A stretch of 64,000 bases of DNA from Saprospiraceae bacterium (GCA_020631105.1 JAHDHW010000003.1:1-64000), one strand, 5' to 3'; shown: positions 19,564 through 29,395, numbered from the stretch's first letter. A program made the numbers and translations. Notes: generated from the sequence alone by a model not told the origin.

Positions 19564-20235
19564 ATGGCAAGATTTACAAGAATACAAGTTGCTCAAAAGA
19601 TGTCGGAACAAGGGCTTGTTCCTCTTTTTTATCATTCTGATTTAGAAGTTTGCAAAAAGGTGATTTCTGCCTGCTATCATGGTGGCGCACGCTTACTGGA
19701 GTTTACCAATCGCGGGGATTATGCCCATGAAGTTTTTGGTGAATTGAATAAGTACTGTGCAAAAGAACTACCGGAGATGATACTAGGCGTCGGATCAATC
19801 ACCGATGGTGGAACGGCTTCCTTATTCATGCAATTAGGAGCCAACTTTATTGTCTCCGCTTCCATTCGAAAAGATGTGGCTATAGCCTGTAACCGAAGAA
19901 AGGTATTGTATAGTCCGGGATGCGGTACGCTGACAGAAGTAGGCGAAGCCGAAGAACTAGGTTGCGAAGTGGTAAAACTCTTCCCGGGGAGTGTCTACGG
20001 GCCAGGTTTTATTAAGGCTATTCGCGGGCCACAGCCTTGGACAAACGTAATGCCTACCGGCGGAGTATCTCCAGATTATGATAATCTAAAAACGTGGATC
20101 GATGCTGGCGCCTATTGTGTCGGAATGGGATCTAAGTTGATGCTAAAAGATGCACAAGGGAATTTCGACTTTGTAGGTATAGAGAAAATATGCCGACAAA
20201 CGCTGGCTTCTATTCAAGAAATCAGAAATGCCTGA
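19564..20235 (+). CDS. kdgA: KDPG / 4-hydroxy-2-oxoglutarate aldolase
   Basis: EFTNRG catalytic Glu region, CEVVKLFPG Schiff-base Lys, PTGGV. Confidence 0.93.
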   Translation: MARFTRIQVAQKMSEQGLVPLFYHSDLEVCKKVISACYHGGARLLEFTNRGDYAHEVFGELNKYCAKELPEMILGVGSITDGGTASLFMQLGANFIVSASIRKDVAIACNRRKVLYSPGCGTLTEVGEAEELGCEVVKLFPGSVYGPGFIKAIRGPQPWTNVMPTGGVSPDYDNLKTWIDAGAYCVGMGSKLMLKDAQGNFDFVGIEKICRQTLASIQEIRNA

Positions 20236-20270
20236 TTTATAGAAATTTTAGTGCGCCCTTTTTCCATCCT

Positions 20271-20312
20271 AAAAAATGTTAGATGTTTATCTTTGAATAT
20301 CTAACATTTTTT
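20271..20312. terminator. Rho-independent terminator (bidirectional)
   Basis: AAAAAATGTTAGAT-14 nt-ATCTAACATTTTTT. Confidence 0.8.
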
Positions 20313-20350
20313 TATTTATGAACTCATAAATATTCAGACCTAATATATTA

Positions 20351-21211
20351 ATGATGGAAACAACTAAATTAATACTTCCCCTTCTTCTTTTAAGCCTTTT
20401 CGCTTGCACTAATAAGAATACAAATGCTCTTGCCGGTGATACGACTTATCCAAAGATTACGAAAGAATCAGACTATTGGAAAGACGCTCAATTGGTTTGG
20501 AGCGATGAATTTGAAGGGGATGAAATATCAAGGGACAACTGGAAATTTGAAACCGGCGCGCACGGTTGGGGAAATAATGAATGGCAAAATTATGTTGCCG
20601 ATAAGAATGTTGAAGTCAGCGATGGAACGCTCAAAGTAATCGCAAAAAAAGAAGGCAAGGGGCAGCAAGTCGGAGATTATACTTCGACCCGTTTGAACAG
20701 CAAAAAATCATTTCTTTATGGCCGAATGGAAATTCGTGCAAAAATCCCGACCTTAAAAGGGAATGGGATTTGGCCTGCCCTTTGGATGCTCGGAGAAAAC
20801 ATTAGTACTGTTGGTTGGCCCAATTGCGGAGAAATTGACATCATGGAGTATGTAAGTTATGATCCCGACCATATTCATTTTTCTATCCATAGCGTAGCGA
20901 ACAATCATATGAACGGAACCCAGGTCACCTCTGGACCTTTACTCCTAAAAACTATCGATGAAGCCTTTCATAATTATGGCGTTTTATGGACGCCGGATTG
21001 TATGAAGTTTTATATCGATGATGTCGATAATGTAAAACTGACCTTCTACAGACCAGATAATTATAATGCGGATAACTGGCCTTTTGATAAGCCGTTTTAT
21101 TTTCTGATCAATATTGCTGTCGGAGGTAACTGGGGAGGACTCAAAGGTGTCGACGATAGCATCTTCCCGGCAACCATGGAAGTCGACTACGTCAGGGTTT
21201 ACCAGAAGTAA
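20351..21211 (+). CDS. GH16 family glycoside hydrolase lipoprotein (laminarinase-like)
   Basis: Catalytic motif GEIDIMEYV (ExDxxE), lipobox SLFACTN, WPALWMLG. Confidence 0.92.
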   Translation: MMETTKLILPLLLLSLFACTNKNTNALAGDTTYPKITKESDYWKDAQLVWSDEFEGDEISRDNWKFETGAHGWGNNEWQNYVADKNVEVSDGTLKVIAKKEGKGQQVGDYTSTRLNSKKSFLYGRMEIRAKIPTLKGNGIWPALWMLGENISTVGWPNCGEIDIMEYVSYDPDHIHFSIHSVANNHMNGTQVTSGPLLLKTIDEAFHNYGVLWTPDCMKFYIDDVDNVKLTFYRPDNYNADNWPFDKPFYFLINIAVGGNWGGLKGVDDSIFPATMEVDYVRVYQK

Positions 21212-21388
21212 GGCTTAAATAATTATTCGCAAGTCAAACAGCCTCTGAAATGGGAGCGGCTGTAGGCAGGAAGTTATATTCGGTCGATTAGAGGACTATA
21301 AACTGTTCCTTTTCCTTAGCAATTTTTGAGAGAGGTAGACAATTAAGTATATTTAGTGCCTGTTCATAACTTTTATCAAAACATACCA

Positions 21389-24300
21389 ATGAAGAAGATT
21401 TCCCTAACCTTAATGGCTATACTCTTTTTATGTGCCAATATACTCAATGCACAAAAAAAGAAAACAGTCCAAAAACAACCGCTTGATTCTATTTCTATTA
21501 GTGGCTTACAATGGCGGGCCGTTGGTCCGGCTCTCACCTCCGGAAGAATAGCAGACATTGCCTTACATCCGGATAACCCATTCGTTTATTACGTAGCAAC
21601 CGCCTCTGGCGGAGTCTGGAAAACCATCAATAACGGCTTAACCTACCAACCGATATTTGATAGCCAGGGCTCTTATTCCATTGGATGCATAACGCTTGAT
21701 CCGAATAATCCTAACGTAGTCTGGGTGGGTACTGGCGAAAATAATAACCAGCGATCTGTCTCCTACGGAGATGGAGTTTATAAATCTATCGACGGTGGAA
21801 AATCCTGGAAACATATGGGCCTTAAAAATTCCGAGCATATCGGAAAGATTATCGTTCATCCAGAAAATTCCGATGTGGTTTTTGTAGCCGCTATCGGTCC
21901 CTTATGGAGCAAAGGTGGCGATCGTGGTTTGTATAAGTCCGTCGATGGTGGAGCAAATTGGGAAACTGTACTGGAAGTAGACGAACACACAGGAGTAAAC
22001 GATTTGGTCATGGACCCAAGAAATCCAGATGTCCTTTACGCGTCTACTTTACAGCGAAGAAGACACGTCTATACTTATGTTGGTGGAGGACCAGGTTCGG
22101 GTATGCACAAAAGTACAGACGGAGGAGCAAACTGGACCAAAATCAATAATGGCTTACCTACTGTGGAATTGGGAAGAATTGGTTTGAGTATTTCTCCGGC
22201 TGATCCTGAGATTATTTATGCAATCGTAGAAGCTGCCGATCGCAAAGGTGGATTCTATAGAACAACTAATCGCGGTGCTAGCTGGGAGAAGCGTAGTAGC
22301 TACGCTAGTAGTGGTAATTATTATCAGGAAATCATTGCTGACCCGATTGAACCCAATACCGTTTATTCTATGAACACCTGGTTACAGGTTTCTCATGATG
22401 GCGGAAAATCATTTAAAAACGCCGGAGAAGATACCAAGCACGTAGACAACCATAGTATGTGGATTGATCCAAATAATAATCAACATTGGTTGGTAGGATG
22501 TGATGGCGGGATCTACGAAACTTTTGATGCCGCTAAGCATTGGGACTTCAAAGAAAATTTACCAGTTACCCAGTTTTACAAAGTAGCAGTAGATAATGAT
22601 CTTCCTTTTTATAATATCTACGGAGGTACACAAGATAACTTTAGTATCGGAGGTCCTGCAAGGGTGAACACCGGACACGGTATAACCAATCAGGATTGGT
22701 TTATCACTCACGGTGGAGATGGCTTTGAAACACAAATCGATCCGGATAATCCTGATATCATTTATGCACAATCTCAATACGGAGTACTCGTCCGTTACGA
22801 TCGTAAAAGTGGTGAGGAGTTAGGAATTCAACCCAAAGCTCGAAAAGGAGAGGATGCTTATCGTTGGAACTGGGATGCGCCGCTTGCTGTAAGTAAGCAC
22901 GCTAAAGGCCGTATATATTTTGCGGCGAATAAAGTATTTAAATCTGATGATTATGGTAATAGCTGGGAGGTGATTAGCGAGGATTTATCCAGACAACTGG
23001 ATCGGAATAAGCTCAAAGTATATGATCGGGTACTCAGTATGGATGCAGTGATGAAAAATGGATCTACATCCCCTTACGGAACCATCGTCGCTTTATCGGA
23101 ATCTCCTATCGATGCCCAACTAATAGCAATTGGTACCGATGATGGCTTGATCCATATCACAGAAGATGGCGGCAATAGCTGGAGAAAGATTGATAACATA
23201 GCCGGCGCTCCTAAGCAATCTTATGTCAATAGTGTTTACCTCTCCCGTCATAATGCCAATGTAATTTATGCAGCTTTTAATCATCATAAATACGGAGACT
23301 TTAAACCTTACATCTTTAAATCTTCAGACAAAGGAAAAAGCTGGACGTCGATTAACAGTAACTTACCGGAACGAGGTTCTGTATATGCCATTGAAGAAGA
23401 TCATGTTGACTCAGGCTTGATTTTTTGCGGGACCGAATTCGGCGCATATTTTTCACCGGATGCTGGCGGACGCTGGAAAAAACTGAGCGGAGGATTACCG
23501 ACTATTGCCGTTCGAGATATTGCCATTCAGGAACGAGAAAATGATCTTGTACTAGGAACTTTCGGTAGAGGATTTTACGTGATGGATGATTATACCCCAC
23601 TTCGAAAAATCGAAAACGAAGATATGCCGATTGCCCCAACTATTTATCCTGTCCGGGATGCACTGGCCTGGGAAGAAAGTTTGCCACTAGGCCTACCGGG
23701 TAAATCATTCCAAGGGGATAATTATTATAGCGCAACGAACCTAGGTCCGGAAGCGATCATCACATATTATTATGATGATAAGTATCAATCGCTAAAAGAT
23801 AAGCGAAAGAAAAAAGAAAAAGCTTTAATCAAAAAAGAAAAGGATACTCCTTATCCAACGTATGATGAGTTGCAAGCAGAAAGAGAAGAGGTAAAACCAG
23901 AACTGCTTTTTACCATCAAAGATGACGCGGGGACGATCGTTAAAAAGATTACCAAAAAACCTGCGAAAGGCTTGCAAAGACTTCATTGGGATATGCGGTA
24001 TAATTATCAAAACCCGATTAGCTTGCGGAAGCCTTCTTTTTATAATCCCTTTGCAAGTAAGCGAGAAGGGACACTAGTTGATCCGGGACGCTACACGGTC
24101 GAACTACATCTTTTAAAGGGAGATGAATTACAACGAATCGTGGAGCCCGTAGCATTTAATGTTGTGCCTTTGAATAATACCGTGATGCCTGCTGAAAACC
24201 GTTCGGAAAAAGTGGCTTTCCAAAAAGAAGTAGCAGCCCTGGCAGCGGATATCCGTGCGAGCCAACAAATGGTTTCGGAAATGAATAATAAACTTCGCCA

Positions 24301-24670
24301 TATCAAAGAAGCCATCAAACTGGCAGAGTCGCCAATGCTTGAGCTGAACAAAGCAGTGAGACAATTGGAAACGGATATTAAAGAAGTGAACAAGCAACTG
24401 TACGGTGATCCGATCAAGCGTCGCCTGGATATGGGGCAAACTCCTGGCCCTGCTTCGAGAGTAGAAGACATTGTGTATGAGCATAAGTATTCGACTTCAG
24501 CGCCAACCAAAACGCATCAGGATAGCTACGCAATTGCTAAAGAAGAATTTGCACCGATCAAGAAAATGATCATAAAATTGTATAAAGAAGATATCGCCAA
24601 ACTGGAGAAAATGTTGGACCGGGCTGGTGCACCGTATACGCCGGGGCGAATACTGAACAATGAAGAGTAA
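21389..24670 (+). CDS. BNR/sortilin-like (VPS10) beta-propeller protein
   Basis: Repeated YKSIDGGKSW / HKSTDGGANW / ITEDGGNSW motifs; signal peptide after ATG 21389 (track start 21356 is GTG). Confidence 0.85.
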   Translation: MKKISLTLMAILFLCANILNAQKKKTVQKQPLDSISISGLQWRAVGPALTSGRIADIALHPDNPFVYYVATASGGVWKTINNGLTYQPIFDSQGSYSIGCITLDPNNPNVVWVGTGENNNQRSVSYGDGVYKSIDGGKSWKHMGLKNSEHIGKIIVHPENSDVVFVAAIGPLWSKGGDRGLYKSVDGGANWETVLEVDEHTGVNDLVMDPRNPDVLYASTLQRRRHVYTYVGGGPGSGMHKSTDGGANWTKINNGLPTVELGRIGLSISPADPEIIYAIVEAADRKGGFYRTTNRGASWEKRSSYASSGNYYQEIIADPIEPNTVYSMNTWLQVSHDGGKSFKNAGEDTKHVDNHSMWIDPNNNQHWLVGCDGGIYETFDAAKHWDFKENLPVTQFYKVAVDNDLPFYNIYGGTQDNFSIGGPARVNTGHGITNQDWFITHGGDGFETQIDPDNPDIIYAQSQYGVLVRYDRKSGEELGIQPKARKGEDAYRWNWDAPLAVSKHAKGRIYFAANKVFKSDDYGNSWEVISEDLSRQLDRNKLKVYDRVLSMDAVMKNGSTSPYGTIVALSESPIDAQLIAIGTDDGLIHITEDGGNSWRKIDNIAGAPKQSYVNSVYLSRHNANVIYAAFNHHKYGDFKPYIFKSSDKGKSWTSINSNLPERGSVYAIEEDHVDSGLIFCGTEFGAYFSPDAGGRWKKLSGGLPTIAVRDIAIQERENDLVLGTFGRGFYVMDDYTPLRKIENEDMPIAPTIYPVRDALAWEESLPLGLPGKSFQGDNYYSATNLGPEAIITYYYDDKYQSLKDKRKKKEKALIKKEKDTPYPTYDELQAEREEVKPELLFTIKDDAGTIVKKITKKPAKGLQRLHWDMRYNYQNPISLRKPSFYNPFASKREGTLVDPGRYTVELHLLKGDELQRIVEPVAFNVVPLNNTVMPAENRSEKVAFQKEVAALAADIRASQQMVSEMNNKLRHIKEAIKLAESPMLELNKAVRQLETDIKEVNKQLYGDPIKRRLDMGQTPGPASRVEDIVYEHKYSTSAPTKTHQDSYAIAKEEFAPIKKMIIKLYKEDIAKLEKMLDRAGAPYTPGRILNNEE

Positions 24671-24911
24671 TTAGTCTTAAGTTTTTGTTTTTATTATTTC
24701 GCTGATATCCCGATAGTCATCAGGATGTGCGCAGAAATGGGAGCCTTTGCAAATGGGTTGGAAAACTTATAGAGCAGGTTCCCGTTTTTTGTTTGCGGGA
24801 AGGGAAGGGATGTTTTGACTCAAGGATAATTTACTCAGCGAACGAATCCTGATATTTGCAATAATGAATAATCAGGAGAAGGATCAGCGAATAAAAAAAA
24901 TACTTCTGGGT

Positions 24912-26342
24912 TTACTTGATCGTTAGTTCCCCAAAATTGGAGTTAATAGCCAGGATCTTTCCACTGTTTTGCTTTTGGTTATAAGCAGTTAAAGTTCGGG
25001 TCTTACCCGCTGTGGTATCGCTGATCACCTGGAGCTCGTTAGGAAGAGCGATAAAATTTTTCCCTTTTCCATTATACCTTACATCAATCGGAATCTTAGC
25101 GAGATTGATTAAGGCCGACCCAAAATCTACGGTCAACTCCAGGTCTTTCAAGCTATCTTCGAGTTTGTTTATTTCGAGGTTGCCATAAGCACTTTTGAAC
25201 CAGCCAGAGCTAAGGAGGGTACCGATATAAATATCGGTACCTTGTGCGTCGAGTGCAATTTTCGTAGCTTTTTCAATGGTGATTTGATTACAGTGATTTA
25301 AAGACAAATGACCATCCTCCCAGTGGTTTACATACACTGGTGCATAGGATGCAGAGATATCTGTATCTGCACCATTGATGGTCTTCGCAGACAGTGTTGC
25401 ATAATTCAAATCCGCATTCATATTTATGGTGTTGTCTGCCAGGGATACTTCACCGTATCGAACATCCAGATTTAATTTTGCCTTCTTCGGCATTTTAATA
25501 CGAATCGTCTTTTTAACCTTAGAATTGTCCTGATTGAAGTAATCAAAATTTTCAAACTGCTCGAAGTTCATTCCTTCTATTTGCTCTTCGAGTTTTCGGG
25601 TCATCTCTTCCAGTTTCCCTTTGTTTTCTTTTTCCCATTTTTCGACCGATTCCTCAAGCTCTTTTGTTTGTTCGCTTAGCTTGCGTTCCATTTCTTCAAA
25701 CTCCTCTGACTTTCCATCTAGGTTTACTTCTATTTCTTTGGACCATTGATCAATGTCATCCATCCACTGCTCTACCTCTTGCTTGGTGATATTTGTATTA
25801 TACTTATCGTTTAATTTTTTTAGATAAGCGTCTGGATCTTTTTCGTATTTATTACCATCAAAATTGATGTGCCCACCGAAAGGAGACTCGGGAAGATCAT
25901 CTAAATTCATGTCTTCTAACATATCCGAAACGATGACATCTATATTGCCCAGGTCGAGTTCGCCTAGTTGGATGTTAAGCTCTTCCATGTTCAGGTCAAG
26001 GTCCTGTAAGTTTAAATCAAGCTGGAAGTTTTCGAAGTCAAAGTCAAAGCTGGGGTTGGACTCAATTTCAATTTTATTATTAGTCCCCGAGGCGGAGAAA
26101 TCCCACTTCTTAAAGGACTCCTCTATGTTCTCTTCTGTTTCCATGACGAAAGTAATCTCGACTTCGTTTTTGTCCCAGGTTTCGAATTCTACATTTGTAT
26201 GAGAGCTGCTGATGTGAATCGTCACATCATTATCAACAGTAAATTTTTCAGTATGCTTTTTAGTGTTTTGCGCTTCTACATTACTTAAGAAAAGGAAGGT
26301 AACAGCGATAAGACTAAATATTACTCGATGAATCTTTATCAT
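24912..26342 (-). CDS. secreted DUF4097-like protein with acidic/Leu-rich central segment, last gene of the sigma operon
   Basis: Signal peptide; N-terminal beta-rich and C-terminal beta-helix-like segments; LDLNLQDLDLNMEELNIQLGELDLGNIDVI; overlaps the upstream ORF. Confidence 0.7.
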   Translation of the reverse strand: MIKIHRVIFSLIAVTFLFLSNVEAQNTKKHTEKFTVDNDVTIHISSSHTNVEFETWDKNEVEITFVMETEENIEESFKKWDFSASGTNNKIEIESNPSFDFDFENFQLDLNLQDLDLNMEELNIQLGELDLGNIDVIVSDMLEDMNLDDLPESPFGGHINFDGNKYEKDPDAYLKKLNDKYNTNITKQEVEQWMDDIDQWSKEIEVNLDGKSEEFEEMERKLSEQTKELEESVEKWEKENKGKLEEMTRKLEEQIEGMNFEQFENFDYFNQDNSKVKKTIRIKMPKKAKLNLDVRYGEVSLADNTINMNADLNYATLSAKTINGADTDISASYAPVYVNHWEDGHLSLNHCNQITIEKATKIALDAQGTDIYIGTLLSSGWFKSAYGNLEINKLEDSLKDLELTVDFGSALINLAKIPIDVRYNGKGKNFIALPNELQVISDTTAGKTRTLTAYNQKQNSGKILAINSNFGELTIK

Positions 26343-27024
26343 GATTTTCTTTTTTTAATTGATTTAAATTCTTTTTCAATCGTTGCAATAATTGCAACCT
26401 CATTTTAAGATTTTCGATCAATGCAGTGATCGTCATATCATTAACCCCGATAGTGTTAAGTTCCTTGGTCAGATTTTCATATTCTTGACCAAGTTCTTTT
26501 ACTTTCTCTAAGTAGGCATCTACCATTTCTTGTTCATCCGGGGTTACTTTTAAGTTGGCCAACTCTGCATTAATGGATGAGATGAAATATGTTTCTACCT
26601 TCTTAAGGTCAGGTGATAAGTCAGCTAATGTTAGCTTAGTTTTTTTATTGGATTGACTTGGACTAACGTTTTGTTTAGGGCTAGCTTTGGTCAGGAGTTC
26701 TTGTTTGGGCACTACGGTCTCTTCTATTGGCTTAATGTCGGGTGCAGTAGAGGAATCAACTGGAGCAGGTGACTCAACAATTGCATCGCCATTGATTTCT
26801 GCCGGTGCTGAATCTTTTAGGATAGAATAAGCTACCCAGGCCAGACAGATAAATAGTACAGACGCGGCAGCTAATTGTAGCCAGACCGGGATCAGTCGTC
26901 TTTCTGGTTTTTGCGGTAATGACTTTTCCAGCTTTTGCAGAAAGCGACCTTCATGCCCCTTGGGTAAAGAAGGAGATGTTTGGTTCCTTTCCCGCTCAAA
27001 CAAATCTCTAATATCCTGAGCCAT
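26314..27024 (-). CDS. single-TM membrane protein, probable anti-sigma partner
   Basis: One TM segment (LAAASVLFICLAWVAYSIL), overlaps the 3' end of the sigma factor gene. Confidence 0.6.
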   Translation of the reverse strand: MAQDIRDLFERERNQTSPSLPKGHEGRFLQKLEKSLPQKPERRLIPVWLQLAAASVLFICLAWVAYSILKDSAPAEINGDAIVESPAPVDSSTAPDIKPIEETVVPKQELLTKASPKQNVSPSQSNKKTKLTLADLSPDLKKVETYFISSINAELANLKVTPDEQEMVDAYLEKVKELGQEYENLTKELNTIGVNDMTITALIENLKMRLQLLQRLKKNLNQLKKENHDKDSSSNI

Positions 27025-27562
27025 AATGCTGTTGTTTTAAAAGTATTTTTAATTTTTGTTTCCCTCTCCTCAATTGTGTTCTGGAAGCAATAATGCTGAT
27101 ATCCAGAATCTGTGAAATTTCCTCGTGGCTATACCCTTCGATCAGGTATAACATGATCACTCGTTTGTATTTGTCTGGAAGACTTAAGATGACTTTTTTT
27201 ATTTCATCTATAGTGACAGAGTCTTCTACTTCCCAGTTGTTGTCTTCGTCCGGAATATCAATATCAATTTCTCGCTCAAACTGAATACTCCTTTTTTTTA
27301 GTTTGAGATTATCAAGACATTTATTGATTACGATTTTTTTTAGCCATGCTCCAAAAGTTACTTCTCCTTTATATTGCCCAATCTTCTGAAAGGCATTGAT
27401 AAAAGCTTCCTGCATGGCATCCTCCGCATCTTGAGCGTTATTCATCAATCGATTTGCAATTATGAACATGCCCTTACAATATTGCTGGTACAGTTGAAAC
27501 TGTGCTTCCCGATCGTTTTGTCGACATTGTTCAATAAGTTGTTGAGAGATGCTACTGTTCAT
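27008..27562 (-). CDS. RNA polymerase sigma factor, sigma-70/ECF
   Basis: Region 2 (DAEDAMQEAFINAFQKIGQYKGEVTFGAWLKKIVINKCLD) and region 4 (LPDKYKRVIMLYLIEGYSHEEISQILDIS). Confidence 0.92.
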   Translation of the reverse strand: MNSSISQQLIEQCRQNDREAQFQLYQQYCKGMFIIANRLMNNAQDAEDAMQEAFINAFQKIGQYKGEVTFGAWLKKIVINKCLDNLKLKKRSIQFEREIDIDIPDEDNNWEVEDSVTIDEIKKVILSLPDKYKRVIMLYLIEGYSHEEISQILDISIIASRTQLRRGKQKLKILLKQQHYGSGY

Positions 27563-27829
27563 TTATGTTTTTCGAAGCTTATTTATCCTAAAGACGACGC
27601 AGTATTTCAAGCGTTGCAAAAAATAATAATTTTAATCTGTTCTTTTTATTTAGCGGGTCTTTAAGGCATAAAAGGTTTTATTCTCTTCGAGGTACGGAAT
27701 TATTCCGAACATCTTTAGTTTGTATTTGTATTAATGATCAGCGAAAAAAGAAAATATACCTATGCGACTTCAGTCTAAAGAACTAGCTTTGTCGCAATTA
27801 CAGAAAACGAACATACTAGCAGCCTAAGA

Positions 27830-28687
27830 ATGAGAGCGATTTTATTTTTCACAATTACGGCGATCTTTTGGGGCTTGAATTTTCATTTGGCAAAGATAAT
27901 GTTGAATGAAGTGCGATTTATCGAGGCAGGTTTTTGGCGTTATTTCTTTGGTGTCCTTCCTTTATTAGTATTAGCCTACAAAGGATTACCCTCTTTGAAG
28001 ATCATACAGGAACAGTTCAAAGGAATTTTTTTAGTTGGATTTGTGTGTTTATTCGGATTTAACTTATTCTTCTTTTTGGGGCTGATGAATAGTCCGGCTA
28101 TTAATGGCGCCTTAATCGTTAGTTTAACGCCTGCGCTGACAATTCTTTTTTCAAATAGAATTTTAAAGACACCTTTAGAGCGAATGCAATTGCTCGGAGT
28201 AGGAATCTCATTAATAGGAGTACTGTATCTTATTCTGAAAGGAAATTTCAGCAGTTTAGCGCAAATTGAGTTCAGTAAAAGCGATTTATTGCTTTTGGTC
28301 TCCAGTTCCTTTTTTGCATTACAAAATGTCTGGGTTAAAAAGTATGCGGGGGTTATATCCAATAGGAATTTTACTTTTTTGACTAATCTGATCTGTATGT
28401 TAAGCTTTCTTTTGATCTTGCCATTTATTGGAATGGAGCCTGTTTTGAGCCATTCAGCTGTTTTTTGGCTATCTGCAATTGGGATTGGTTTCTTCGGGAC
28501 AGCAGTCGCTTATTTTCTCTGGAATGCCGGAATTAAGCTGACCAGTGCCAATCAGGCAGGGGTATTTATTAACGTTGTTCCGTTTTCTACAGCAATTTTT
28601 TCAGTAATCCTTGGAGAGCAATTATTTTCCTACCATTTAATAAGTGGCATATGTATTGTCTTGGGAATCTTTGTAATGCGAAGATAA
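27830..28687 (+). CDS. EamA/DMT family transporter
   Basis: 10-TM architecture; ITAIFWGLNFHLAKIML...GFWRYFFGVLPLL. Confidence 0.88.
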   Translation: MRAILFFTITAIFWGLNFHLAKIMLNEVRFIEAGFWRYFFGVLPLLVLAYKGLPSLKIIQEQFKGIFLVGFVCLFGFNLFFFLGLMNSPAINGALIVSLTPALTILFSNRILKTPLERMQLLGVGISLIGVLYLILKGNFSSLAQIEFSKSDLLLLVSSSFFALQNVWVKKYAGVISNRNFTFLTNLICMLSFLLILPFIGMEPVLSHSAVFWLSAIGIGFFGTAVAYFLWNAGIKLTSANQAGVFINVVPFSTAIFSVILGEQLFSYHLISGICIVLGIFVMRR

Positions 28688-28866
28688 ATAGACCTAAAAG
28701 AAGCACTATCTCCCTCCTTCAAAGGTTAAGTTTCTCAATTAATCCTAATTTTTTTTCCTTACAAACAATAAACGAACTGTTAAGAAAGTTTTAATACCGA
28801 ACTTTTTGAAGAACGGAAAACGTATTTTTTAACCTTTAGATCTGCAGTTGCAGAACTTTTTAAACC

Positions 28867-29109
28867 TTGTCTATGACGCAAAAGTTTACACAAAATGATC
28901 TTATCAGGTTTATTTACAAAGAGACATCCGTAAGAGAAACCCTGGCCATCCGGGAAGCATTGAATGCTGATTTTGACTTGTTTGTTGAGTATCAAAAGCT
29001 TTATCAGGCTTATCAACAACTTCCGAAGGTTACTTTTAGCCCTTCCAAATCAACGATTCAAGATATCCTGCAATACAGCCACCGTTCAGCCCTACCGGCA
29101 TACAGATAG
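28867..29109 (+). CDS. small conserved-looking hypothetical protein
   Basis: 80-aa ORF (TQNDLIRFIYKETSVRETLAIREALNADFDLFVEYQKLYQAY) followed by a terminator hairpin. Confidence 0.65.
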   Translation: MSMTQKFTQNDLIRFIYKETSVRETLAIREALNADFDLFVEYQKLYQAYQQLPKVTFSPSKSTIQDILQYSHRSALPAYR

Positions 29110-29137
29110 TCGACTTTAAAGATTTACCTGGACACAT

Positions 29138-29169
29138 AGCCCTTAATGGTTTTTTAACTATTAAGGGCT
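29138..29169 (+). terminator. Rho-independent terminator
   Basis: AGCCCTTAAT...ATTAAGGGCT followed by TTTTG. Confidence 0.75.
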
Positions 29170-29330
29170 TTTGTTTTGCCTTTGGCGGTCTAAAAGATAC
29201 CGTTGATTTCGTATAGAATACTGCGAGCTACAAAAAAATAAGAATTGTCAGGCCCCTTTTTGTAATGCGTATATTTAGCGGTAAATTGGCTAGGTGAAAC
29301 AAAAGATAAAACTTTTTGTAAAATAAATTC

Positions 29331-29395
29331 AACAAAAGTTGTTTGATAAAAACAAAAAGTTTATTTTTGTTTTGCAATAAAACAAAGTTGTTTTA
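29331..29395 (+). promoter_or_regulatory. recA promoter region with three nested inverted repeats
   Basis: AACAA-aag-TTGTT (29331-29343); AAAACAAAAA-gttta-TTTTTGTTTT (29349-29373); TAAAACAA-ag-TTGTTTTA (29378-29395). TATTTTTG (29362-29369) fits the Bacteroidota -7 element TAnnTTTG. Confidence 0.5.

Noticed and set aside
24091-24510. 139-aa and 118-aa minus ORFs inside the BNR protein gene
   Set aside because: Low-complexity antisense frames of a strong coding region.
25864-26202. 112-aa plus ORF antisense to the acidic protein gene
   Set aside because: Ser/Lys-rich antisense translation of the acidic/Leu-rich repeat region.
27374-27664. 96-aa plus ORF upstream of the EamA gene
   Set aside because: Mostly antisense to the sigma factor gene; no supporting motif.
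27976-28362. 128-aa minus ORF inside the EamA gene
   Set aside because: Antisense of a transmembrane protein gene; no domain pattern.
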